Below, in pieces: positions 46,961 through 56,669 of a DNA stretch of 64,000 bases. The notes under the pieces are model-generated. The model saw nothing but the letters and a program-made list of their open reading frames with translations, was not told where the DNA came from and did not search any database. The stretch comes from Macrostomum hystrix (taxonomy: Eukaryota > Platyhelminthes > Macrostomidae): NCBI GenBank assembly GCA_950097015.1, contig CATNEN010000001.1, positions 5,565,001 through 5,629,000 on the forward strand, in the 5' to 3' direction. Position numbers and translations under genes: made by a program. The number at the start of each line of letters is the position of its first letter. Position 1 is the first letter of the stretch.

Positions 46961-47991
46961 TTCTTGCGGCCGAAACGTTTAATAACTAATCATAATTCAA
47001 ATTCGGCTCGAAGCTATAATTCTACCATCGCGACATCAGCCGCCACTCTCTATCACCGATAATGAGTCAAACCACGAATTTGTGTATCAGCGCGACCGTC
47101 AAGAACATCCTCGACATTAGTTTGCCATCAAAGTAGCACCGCTGCTCTACCTCTTTGACCGTGTCTTTTGAATGTACGAGCGTACAGGTAAAGCATTTAA
47201 AAAAAATATTTGTAAAAAACTATTAATACAATCTACCCTGACAATCCTGCCGCTGCTTTTTGCTGTAATTTTAGTTTTACTCAACTAGCTCGTACACAGT
47301 TCAAATGTAGAGAATTTTTTGCTGCGCACTTATGCAATGCAATGCACACTTGACAAAATATTAAGCATTGCCAATTGTAAAAAATGTACGTCATTCATCA
47401 TCGCGTCTCAATTAATTTCCGGCAAATCCAAGGCTAACCCATGGCTAGCCCGTATGAAACACAAGAATTGATATTTGACTGTACTGTTGGAGGGCTGCAG
47501 CCCATTTTTTAGATATTGTGTTGTTATATAGAATTTCGCCTACTAAACAAGAGGTTTCTGCTTACGTCCAACATGGCTACAGCCGCCAACTGTAGCGCTG
47601 CTAAGAATACGGTAATATTTTGCGCTTGAAGCGTAATATCCTACTAAGTAGAAATGCGCGAATCTTTTCGGATTTTTTGTTTTAGGACAACCTTAGGGAG
47701 TCGTTGGTTGGGCGCCTAAGTTCCAATGCGGCATGGTAAAAATTAGGCATAAACCTCGTCCAGCAACGAAAAATTGTAAAAAATTTCCAATGTATATTAA
47801 TTGCTCGAAATAAAAAAAAAATTCGAACCATAAAAATTAAAGCCTTGCAAAACGCAAATGTTTTGTTTTACTTGTCAAACATACATGGTCTGTACGTTTA
47901 AGCGCAACATATTTAAATAAATATTGTTTTTGTATAGTTTATAAGAATATCCAATCAAACCTGCAAACAACTGAAACAGTACGAGCTCATT
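46961..47991. other. 5' flank of the CUB-like gene, no other gene seen
   Basis: AT-rich towards the right; it presumably contains the promoter of the gene starting at 47992. A TATTTAAATAAA stretch near 47909 is a weak TATA-like candidate. Confidence 0.35.
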
Positions 47992-50165
47992 ATGTCTTCA
48001 TTAGGCATTCTGAAAGCTATTATGATTACAGCTATGCTGTCTTTTTCAGCTATAATAAGGTAAATGGACACCTTTAAAGCCCGAAAGGCGAAAGGGCTTA
48101 GACTAAGAGAAACTAAGATAGGATAGGATGACTGCTGTGTTACAGAAACTGTAATTTTAGTATGGGCTGTCACCAGACTACTGGTAGATTGCTGTCTACA
48201 GCATATTATGTAATTACAGTATGGGCTGTCAGTAGATACTGGTTGATTGCTGTTTACAGCATATGTAATTACAATATGTGCTGTCAGTAGACTACTGGTT
48301 GATATTTCTGTAACTATTATGTTACAGAAATTGTAATTACAGTATGTGCTGTCACTAGATACTGGTTGATTGCTGTTTACAGTATATGTAATTACAATGT
48401 GCTGTCACTAGACTATTGATTGATTGCTGTTTACAGCATATGTAATTACAATATGTGCTGTCAGTAGACTACTGGTTGATTCTTATGTTACAGAAATTGT
48501 AATTACAGTATGTGCTGTCACTAGATACTGGTTGATTGCTGTTTACAGCATATGTAATTACAATGTGCTGTCACTAGACTATTGATTGATTGCTGTTTAC
48601 AGCATATGTAATTACAGTATGTGCTGTCACTAGACTACTTGTTGATTTTATTTTACAGAAATTGTAATTACTGTATGTGTGGCTTGTAGGATTCTGATTC
48701 TTAGCAGTGTTACAGCACTTGTAACTACAGAATGATGTATTTAGTAGACTACTGGTTGACTGCTATCTATAGCATATAATTACAGTATGTGCTGTCAATA
48801 GATACTAGTTAATTGTTATGTTTCAGAAATTGTAATTACTGTATGTGTGGCTTGTAGGATCTGATTCTTAGCAGTGTTACAGCTTGTAACTACAGAATGA
48901 TGTATTAGTAGACTACTGGTTGATTGCAGTGGCATGTGTTACAGAGAGGCTACTGTACGGTTAATTGCTAGAGTAATTTATAGTGATATCAGACCCATTA
49001 TCAACTGTTTCTAATACGTATTCGAATGGTTAAATAGTTATTACACTCTTACAACTCAAAAACATTTCATTGGCAGCGCAAATGCGAGTCCTGAACCTGT
49101 GCACTGTTTCGATGACGAAGACCGCAACTATGCCGTCGATGGGGAGCGCGAACTCCGATTTGACTTCCTAAAGAAATCCCCAAATAGTTCTTGGTGCGCT
49201 TGGGAACTGAAAATCAAGAGGGCTACAGTTCTGAGAATCAAGCCAACTGACATCCTCGTACAGGGATTCCGGCAAAACGGCTGTTCGTTGATCGTCGAGC
49301 ACAGTAAATATATGATCGACCAGCGGTCTACATGTTATTTTCTCGTAGACCAAAATTATAAAGAAAAATTCCCTTTTTAGAGACTGATGGACAAAACTTC
49401 TCATTAAACTCGTACATACGCAAATCTGATGGCGCTAAGTTTCCCGTGATGCGGTAATGTACCTTGATAAAGCTTATTATTTATGTTCCGTATATTTAAA
49501 GGAAAATTACATTTGACTTTGAAACGGTTTTAAATGATAATGCTTCCAGATTTGACACATTGAGAATCATCGCGATCTGCAACAACTATACGGCTTTCAG
49601 TGGATCGGTCCTGATTTTAGTCAATCAGGAAAACGATGTGCTGAGCAAAAACAACACTACAGTTTCCCCAGGCTCGACAACGCAAGTCACGAACAGCACA
49701 GCAAAGGACAATCCTCACATGAAATGGCTTAGCTTACTGCTGATGATTCCTGCTATAATCGGCCTGCTGCTGCTAGTGAAATACCGGAGAAATATTATAC
49801 GACATAGGAACAACTTTATGAATGGGAGAAATCCAGCAAGTGAACGACGCAATCATGGCGACGTCAATGCGCGGCGAGAATCAATGCCTCTAACTGCCAA
49901 TGAGAGAGGTGCTGTCTCTGCCGCTCGGAACGGTGCCACAGAAGATGCTCTGAATGGTGTGGTCTCTGCCGCTCGGAACGGTGCCACAGAAGATGCTCTG
50001 AATGGTACTGTCTCTGCCGCTCGGAACGGTGCCACAGAAGATGCTCTGAATGGTGCTGTCTCTGCCGCTCGGAACGGTGCCACAGAAGATGCTCTGAATG
50101 GTGCTGTCTCTGCCGCTCGGAACGGTGCCACAGGATATTATCCACCTGACTCAATGCAACTATGA
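47992..50165 (+). CDS. Single-pass membrane protein with CUB-like ectodomain and repeat tail (327 residues)
   Basis: Exons 47992-48059, 49077-49303, 49381-49453 and 49550-50165; total 984 bp, all GT-AG and in phase. Exon 1 encodes a signal peptide (about 1-22, ending MLSFSAII). The ectodomain has the layout of a divergent CUB domain: HCFDDED, SSWCAWELKI, GFRQNGCSLIVEH, FDTLRIIAICN and AFSGSVLILV, with paired cysteines. A Thr/Ser/Asn-rich stalk with N-glycosylation sites (NNT, NST) precedes one transmembrane helix (WLSLLLMIPAIIGLLLLV) and a basic stop-transfer (KYRRN). The cytoplasmic tail contains four 16-residue repeats (VSAARNGATEDALNG) and a partial fifth, encoded by a 48-bp tandem repeat. 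A cell-surface role is likely; the ligand is unknown. The CUB call is inference from spacing. Intron 1 is mostly a tandem array. Confidence 0.78.
48120..48930. repeat. About 56-bp tandem repeat in intron 1 of the CUB-like gene
   Basis: About 14 imperfect units built on GATTGCTGTTTACAGCATAT, GTAATTACA and GTGCTGTCAGTAGACTACTG. The right-hand units are more diverged, and pairs of units recur together. Confidence 0.88.
49905..50130 (+). repeat. 48-bp coding minisatellite in the cytoplasmic tail
   Basis: Four full units and part of a fifth. Nearly all differences fall at one codon (Ala, Val or Thr before VSAARNG). Frame is kept because 48 is divisible by three. Confidence 0.92.
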
Positions 50166-51119
50166 TTGAGTAGCAGCTTTTTAATTGAAAACAGAAGGCT
50201 TCATGCCAGAAACATTTGTGAATTGTGACGGCTGATGACAAACACAAATTGTTCAATGTTCAATGTTCAATTATCCAGAAGCGCGCAATTCGTTGGGGCC
50301 TTGTAATAAAAAAATTAATTAATTATCATTTGCGCGCGAATAATGTTATTTTTACTCATATGTATAACTTAAGTATATATTTAATATATATATTATACTC
50401 AACATTATACATTTAGGATATCATTACGAGAAACAACTTCAATCGCCGAAAGTGACACTGACAAATAGGCGTGCGGTCAGTTATTCTATTTACATTCTTT
50501 CAAACTCTAAAATGGAACCTCGTTAGCTACAAAACGTGCATCATTCGTTAAGACATTTTCTGTGACGGTACGGTACATACATATTTTGTTTGTCTTAAGT
50601 GCTCCTGGGAATTTATTATTCAAATCCTTTTCCGTTTGAACTTTGTTCTTTTTTCAAAGGTCTATGACAAACTTTGAATGAGAATCTCTTTCGCACAGCT
50701 TTAGCTGTGTTGGAAATAAATTGTCGATAGAAATGCTTCTGATATAGCAAAAATCGTTTATGATATTATTTCATTTTTATGCATCACGATACAGTTGAGA
50801 TATCCATGACTTAAAAAATTCTGTACTTTTTATGGCTTGTTGCTTGTTTAACAGTAGGACTACCAAACCATTTGCCGCCAATTTTTCTACCAAGAGGGGG
50901 GATTCCCCGGCCCCCACCTCCATTCTTGGCAGCGCCCCAATGCTAACAGCTTTAAGTGGTGACTGATTGGTTCACAGACTACGCGATGGTATCGTGTGGT
51001 TGAGCTGCGTCTGATACGAGTATTTAGGCTTGATCAGTGAAATTGGAGAAATTCGTGTCAGGGTGTCCATATAGTGGCCTAGTTCCACCTGTTGTAGCCG
51101 TTGAAGGTCAAGCAGGCAG
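50166..51119. other. 3' flank of the CUB-like gene, no gene seen
   Basis: AT-rich to about 50.85 kb, then a more GC-rich block (50880-51119) that may be the 5' end of the truncated LINE, though I find no frame in it. Confidence 0.4.
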
Positions 51120-52667
51120 CAGTCGGCCGTCAAGATAAAGGTAGGTGACTCTGAAAAGCATGAAGCCTGATGCTGTGCCCGGTGTCGATGGGGTCCCTCC
51201 CAGAGTCCTCAGGCTCCCAGAGTTCAATTCGATCATCACCACACTCCTCAACAAATATTCCGTTCCTGGAGGCGATGCCGGCGCCGAGGCTCCCTCCATC
51301 TGGCGCACCTACAAGATTGTCTCAATTCCGAAGAAGGCCAGCCCACCAGCTTGGACAACCAGAGGGGCATCGCTCTGGAGTGTAGCCCCCAAAACTGCTC
51401 AATTCGATCCTGAAGAACAGACTGCTGCCAGTCATCAACCCGCTTCTGCTGGGCGCTCAGAGCGGATTCCGCCCTGGCAGATCTACCGTCCAGCAAATCG
51501 CTACCGTCCGCAGCATCATCAAATCCTGCGTAACGCGGCAGAAGTCGGTGACCATCGTGTTCATCGACTTTCGCAAAGCCTTTGACTCGGTCAGTCGAGA
51601 TGCCATCGGGTGGCTCCTCTCTTACTACGGCGTTCCACCAACTCTAGTGATGGCAATCATGGACCTCTACTCCGACATCCGTGCTTTTGTCGAGATGAGG
51701 AAGGACGTCACCAAGACCTTCACTACCAGCTCCGGCGTTCTCCAAGGGGACACCCTGGCCCCTTTCATCGTTATCATCATTATCGATTACGTCCTGCGCC
51801 GCTCCCTTTCTGAAAACAAAGCCTACGTTGTTGCTCGGCGCCGCAGCTCGAGTCACCCTGAGACCACGCTAGCTGCCCTCGCTTTTGCCGACGACATCGC
51901 CCTAGTGTGCTGAGACCCTTCGGCCGCTCAGTCGACCCTCAACAGGATCTGCGAGGAAGGGGCCAGAGACGGCCTCGAAGTGAACGCCCGCAAGACTGGG
52001 GTGCTCCACGTCGGCATCAGCGACCCGCCTGCTCTCACCCTCGCTAATGGTGACGAAATCACTGCATGCTTGGACTTTCGGTAGCTCGGCTCGCTTGTGG
52101 TCTCTCCGGAGGACATCGTCGCCGATCGTCATGCGCAAGCCTGGAGAGCTACCCGACAGCTGAGCCTCATCTTCTGCTCGCCCCTGCCTGACCAACTAAA
52201 ATCACGATTATCTGCCATAGAGCCGATATTCCTTTATGGCTTGGAAGCTCTGCCAGTCACGAAATCTCGCAACTGGGCTCTCGATGCCACCTTCAGGGCT
52301 TTGCTGCGCTTCACTCTTGACGTGCGCTACCCCGAAAGGCTGTCAAATCGTGCGCTCGCTGCTCGCTTCTGCGTCCCGCCGGTGAGCTCCGTTCTCAGGG
52401 CGCGAAGACAGCGGCTTCTCGGCCACGTTCTACGCAGCTACGGACGCGGTGAAGCCAACCCCCTGGCGATCGTTGTGCTAAATCCGCCAAGCGAACCATT
52501 TCGACGCAGACATGCGTGCACTGAAACTGTTAAAGACCTTCACTAGTGACCTTCAGACCATCCATCTCACTCCGCTTGAGGCTACTTTCTGCCCCGTCTG
52601 AGCATTTTCGCGAGCGTGTGAAGCGCTAAGGGTCTTTTAATCTTCAGCGTCTTAATAATAATAATGT
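51120..52667 (+). mobile_element. 5'-truncated, decayed non-LTR retrotransposon (LINE) with reverse transcriptase
   Basis: Conceptual frames in order: LKSMKPDAVPGVDGVPPRVL (51148 on); then RT motifs VFIDFRKAFDSVSRDAIGWL, SGVLQGDTLAPF and AFADDIALVC (51548-51913). After a stop come NARKTGVLH and, from 52097, IEPIFLYGLEALPVT and RARRQRLLGHVLR. Stops and frameshifts (near 51.36, 51.54, 51.91 and 52.08 kb) make it inactive. The endonuclease domain is missing, as expected for 5' truncation. The element seems to end in an ATA-type microsatellite at about 52650-52667. Clade (RTE- or CR1-like) is not resolved. Confidence 0.88.
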
Positions 52668-53344
52668 GACCACTGAAGAACGGAGATGATGCAAGCACTT
52701 TAGGGTGACATGCTGATAAATTGTGAAGGCCTGGCAAGACCGCACTGAGGCGCAGCGCTAATTCATGTATGAAATACACTAGCGCTTAAGGGAAAATCTG
52801 ACCTGCCAGAAACATTGAATATCTCGACGATCTAAAGAGCTGGCGACTTGATTATTGTTTGAGAATATGCGCAACAAAAAGGTGGCCGATTTGATGAGTT
52901 TCGTGTGCTTGCGTTGCTCCGTTCAGGTTCAGCAAAACCCCTCACAGTAGTTCAACGTTAGGCTGTTTTGGCATCGGCATAAGAGTGGAAGTTCTTTTCG
53001 ATTATTTTTAAGTTGTTATATGCGGTCACAAATATTGGGAGTTAAGAACACCCAAACTCAGGCTAAAAGTGACGTGCAAGATATTTGGGACTGTGTGGTT
53101 TTACGTTTACGAATGTAAATGGTTCATGAATGTAATGGTTTATGAACACCCGTGGCTCATCGGCGTTTAAGCCTTTGAGGCGCTGCAGCAGAAGTGATCA
53201 GAAAAAAATAATAATGCATCTGAAGTGATGCTTTTTGATGACATCGCAGTTTGGTTCTGGCCTGAATGGCAGGTCCTTGTCCTCCTGCAATCCACTTTGC
53301 TTATAGGACACACTTGTCTGATTGGATTTGACTAGCGGCTTTCA
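52668..53344. other. No gene seen
   Basis: Unique sequence with short frames only. Confidence 0.4.
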
Positions 53345-53902
53345 ACTTCTATTTCAAACTAAGTAAATTCAATTTGGCCCGCGGGGAGGGGGATGCTCGT
53401 GTGTACCCGATTAGTAACTTCAATTTCGTCAGCGAGACCGGCCTGCCCAAGTTAGAGGAAATCAATTTCACAATTTCACAGCGATTTGCGTTTGCGTCCG
53501 CTCTGTGAAATATAGACTCTGTCCTTGCCTTGGATCTTTGCCGACGCCGCCACCGACTCCGCCGCAATGGAATTATAACAATTCTGTCGAGTGTCAAGAG
53601 ATTTATGGTCCCGTGAATTTATTACCCTATTGGACAGAATCACAAAAATTTAGCTAATTGGATAGCGCCAACACTTTCACATCCAGCCACTCTTGAAGCT
53701 CCGATCTTATTGGAGCGACAATACGAGCTCTTTTTGTTGTTTGTCTCCCACTTGGTGTCTTGCCTGAGACGTCAAAAATAGATATTGAAAGTAGGCCCAT
53801 CATGGCCTATATTAATGTTTGAAGCTGGATGAAATCGAAGTTACTAACGCCAGCCGGAGAGCCGCCGGGCGAAATTGAAGTTACTTAGTTTGAAAAAGAA
53901 GC
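53345..53902. mobile_element. Foldback/MITE-like element of about 0.56 kb
   Basis: The left end CTTCTATTTCAAACTAAGTA continues with a TTCAATTT.GCCCG stretch and is matched in reverse complement at 53862-53902 with few mismatches over about 40 bp. A second inner inverted pair (ATTAGTAACTTCAATTTCG near 53410; CGAAGTTACTAACG near 53836) uses the same motif. There is no coding capacity. Confidence 0.65.
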
Positions 53903-54255
53903 TTAAAACCAATATTGCGCAAATTAAAACAAAATTGACAATCGTTTTCGACAAAGCTAAATCTATTTCTATTTCTACGAGTTAAAAGCACATTGTAGTT
54001 TAAAAATATATATGTTGTATCTACTTTCAAAAAATACACAGTACTTCAGTCCATTAAGTCCGTCGTCAAGCAGGCATTACTAAGAAAATGATTACTGCAA
54101 TGAACAAATATGAACAAAATTTGTTAAAAATAGGTTCACTCAGGAGCAGGAACAACAATTTAGTGGTACGTTAATCACCTAAATCATGTGAGAGCGAATC
54201 AACAAAACACAAGTACAAGAAATCTTGAATCACGCCAAAAATCTAGTTTAGTACG

Positions 54256-55851
54256 TTACTTAACAATGTTATAAACAATGAGCGCTTTTTTGCCCTCGTT
54301 AGCAACAACCAGAGTGCTAGTGCCACCAAATTGCACCAGGATCAAACTGAATCTCTGCTTTTTATTCGACGGCTGCAGATCTGCAACTGTCAATGTTTGA
54401 AGGATCGATCCCACAGTGCCAGAAAGCACGCGGATAAACTGACCATCTTGTTCAGAGACGAGCACCAAGCCACTGCCGTCAGCGACTGCCTGCCCGGGAC
54501 ATACGAAGTCTTGCCCAGCACTCGGTGCCGGATAGCGAGCCAGAAGTTGACCAGTGATACTGCATACTTTATGCACTAGACCGTTATGGAAGTTTAACAG
54601 AAGCACTTTGCTACCGTGCAATGACAACTCATCAAGTCCACCTGTTTCAAAGCAGCTAACGTCGATGGCTGACTGCAGCTTACCCGACTCCTTGCTTATT
54701 ATAAGGACATTTTTTAAAGCTCTGTTAAGAATGTAAATCTTGTCAGTATTGCCATCAATTGCGGTGATACGCAAAGAGCTCTGATTTAGCAACTCGGCAT
54801 TAATTGTTCGTTTGAGTTCTCCGCTGAGGTCTGTCACAGTCACGGAGAATAGTTGAGCTACGAACAGCCACTGTCTGGCATCATCATAGTGAAGACCGCT
54901 GATCCATTCGCTCCAATTCAAATCCGTTCGATATTTTAGCCTAACAGCACCGTCGAGTGAAGTCACCAGCAAATGGCTGATCGTCTCTTCGGAGAATGCC
55001 GAATGCGATACGATAAGGCAAGGACTTGGCAGCCGATTGGAATCTGAATCAACAGTGGCAGCCTTCACAATAAAACCCGAAGAATCGGCAGAGAATCCGA
55101 CAGAATTGGAGCAGCATGTCATGTGGCAGGGCGCACTGTCGAGATTGTCAATCTTATGCGAAGCCTTTGGAGAACAGAAAACAGACAAATCAGTTGCAGT
55201 CTGCACACTATCGTCCAGCCAGCAATGCTGCAGCACGCTCGTCATGTGCCTGTTAATAATGTATTGCAGCTCCTGCACACCTGTTGCCACATCTCCAACT
55301 GACCGAACGATAACATTGCCAGCGAGGCCTTGCTTCACAGAGCTCTGTCGGTCGCGCAGCTTTGATCGAGCCTCATCAAACTCCTCAGATCGCTCTGTGG
55401 CCTCTTCAAGCCACAGCTCGGCAGACATAGTGAGCTCAGCCAGCCTCCTCATGTCTCCAGCATCGCAGGCGGTCGCCACATCCTTCTCGACCTGTTCGGC
55501 CTCCGCCGCGTCTCTCATCCGACCGGCGACCGAGTCGAGCACCGCCTGCACTCGAGACAGCGTCCGCTGCCTCCACAGCTGCAGCGCCTCCTGCACTGCG
55601 TCGAACATGCCTGTGGCCTCCTCGAGCTCCGCCTGCAGCGCGCTGTGCTCAAGCCGCAGCTGCACCCTGTCTGTCGAGTTTAGAAGAGTGCTCAGCTTCT
55701 TCACAAGATTTCCTTTGCGCTGGGTTAGTCTGGCAACATCACGATCGAAATGAGCTTGGCAGAGTTGCATGGAACCAAAAATTCCGCTGCCAGCCGCAGG
55801 ACTGCCGCACGACCTGACACCACAGACGGAGCTAGACGTTTCTGCTGACAT
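54256..55851 (-). CDS. B-box-like/coiled-coil protein with C-terminal beta-propeller (TRIM-NHL-like), 531 residues, intronless
   Basis: One uninterrupted frame from the ATG at 55851. Residues about 9-35 form a small Cys/His cluster (CGVRSCGS..LCQAHFDRD) resembling half of a B-box zinc site; no RING is seen. A long coiled coil covers about 36-180 (heptad-rich, many Glu/Arg/Leu). Residues about 240-531 contain repeated strand patterns such as HLLVTSLDGAVRLKY, WLFVAQLFSVTVTDLSGE, KIYILNRALKNVLIISKESG, KVLLLNFHNGLVHKVCSITG, GLVLVSEQDGQFIRVLSG and TLVVANEGKKALIVYN. These suggest a six-bladed NHL-type propeller. Family role (inference): protein- or RNA-binding scaffold, perhaps without E3 ligase activity since the RING is missing. 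The exact family is unrecognised. Confidence 0.72.
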   Translation of the reverse strand: MSAETSSSVCGVRSCGSPAAGSGIFGSMQLCQAHFDRDVARLTQRKGNLVKKLSTLLNSTDRVQLRLEHSALQAELEEATGMFDAVQEALQLWRQRTLSRVQAVLDSVAGRMRDAAEAEQVEKDVATACDAGDMRRLAELTMSAELWLEEATERSEEFDEARSKLRDRQSSVKQGLAGNVIVRSVGDVATGVQELQYIINRHMTSVLQHCWLDDSVQTATDLSVFCSPKASHKIDNLDSAPCHMTCCSNSVGFSADSSGFIVKAATVDSDSNRLPSPCLIVSHSAFSEETISHLLVTSLDGAVRLKYRTDLNWSEWISGLHYDDARQWLFVAQLFSVTVTDLSGELKRTINAELLNQSSLRITAIDGNTDKIYILNRALKNVLIISKESGKLQSAIDVSCFETGGLDELSLHGSKVLLLNFHNGLVHKVCSITGQLLARYPAPSAGQDFVCPGQAVADGSGLVLVSEQDGQFIRVLSGTVGSILQTLTVADLQPSNKKQRFSLILVQFGGTSTLVVANEGKKALIVYNIVK

Positions 55852-56434
55852 TGCTGCTCGCTAGCCACCGAGACTGGAATATCATATTAAAAGAAACATT
55901 AACTCCTAAAAGCTGCTTAGCAACAGGGGATGATAAATCTTTGTCAAGGGCCTGTGGGCAGTCAGCACGCAACATATAGGGAGAAAATTCTACTCCTTTG
56001 ACTTTGATTCTTCCTTTGACTCCTTAGAAAACACAGGCACACACAGGTGTGTGCTCGTAATATATGCCCTGACTTTATGATTGTGCTTTGGGTGTTTGCC
56101 CCTCATGGGTGTAAATTGCACGACAAGTCTTCCTAAGCCTCCTCTAAGCGGTCGCATCCCACAGGTACATGGACCCGTCTCTAGCTAGCTAATATAAAAG
56201 AAACAAAGACAGATATCATGATATTTATTAGCAAAAAATTCACGAGAATAATGAACTTACGAGAAAAGCATTCAGAAAAAAGTTTTTGGTTCGTAAAAAG
56301 TGAAACAGAAGTGATGTGAATTTAATTTAGAAGCTCAGACAGAACGATTTAGCTTGTAAATATTTGACCATCGAAACATACAAATGTACTTCTTCTATGA
56401 CCGACTTCACTAGGCAGGAATATTACAGTGTATG
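55852..56434. other. Spacer with a SINE-B remnant
   Basis: No gene seen. The SINE-B remnant at 56030-56185 is listed separately. Confidence 0.4.
56030..56185 (-). mobile_element. SINE family B fragment
   Basis: Matches ACACACAGGTGTGTGCTCGT, GTTTGCCCCTCATGGGTGTA and AAATTGCACGACAAGTC of the 58.5-kb copy. Both ends are degraded. Confidence 0.65.
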
Positions 56435-56600
56435 AATGATGTGAGCTCAACCAGCTGTTAAATAAGTACCAGCATCAGCTGGGGTAATTGATGGTGGGTG
56501 TAGCATGCCTCGCAGTCTATGAACTGAACAGCCGTGCGCAGCTTTCAGATGTGCCGGCTGTGGCTGGACATCTGACCGATTTGGGGCATTTTAACATGTG
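56435..56600 (+). mobile_element. SINE family A, 5'-truncated
   Basis: Begins near CTCAACCAGCTGTTAAATAA and continues with GTACCAGCATCAGCTGGGGT, matching the 3' half of the 32.2-kb copy to its CTGACCGATTTGGGGCA end. It lies 70 bp beyond the LANCL3 stop, probably in the 3' UTR, antisense to that gene. Confidence 0.8.
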
Positions 56601-56669
56601 TCGTCAAGTGTGAAAGTTTGGATGAATATTATCATTCTGGTCAAGGACGCCAGGCTGATAGAATGCGAA

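Noticed and set aside
47569-47612. Short ATG-started segment followed by GTAATA as first exon of the CUB-like gene
   Set aside because: Its phase does not fit the exon at 49077 and it encodes no signal peptide, whereas 47992-48059 fits both.
49099-49380. A separate 93-residue protein starting at a GTG
   Set aside because: The GT at 49304 and the AG at 49379-49380 join this segment in phase with the next exon; the frame beyond 49303 is intron.
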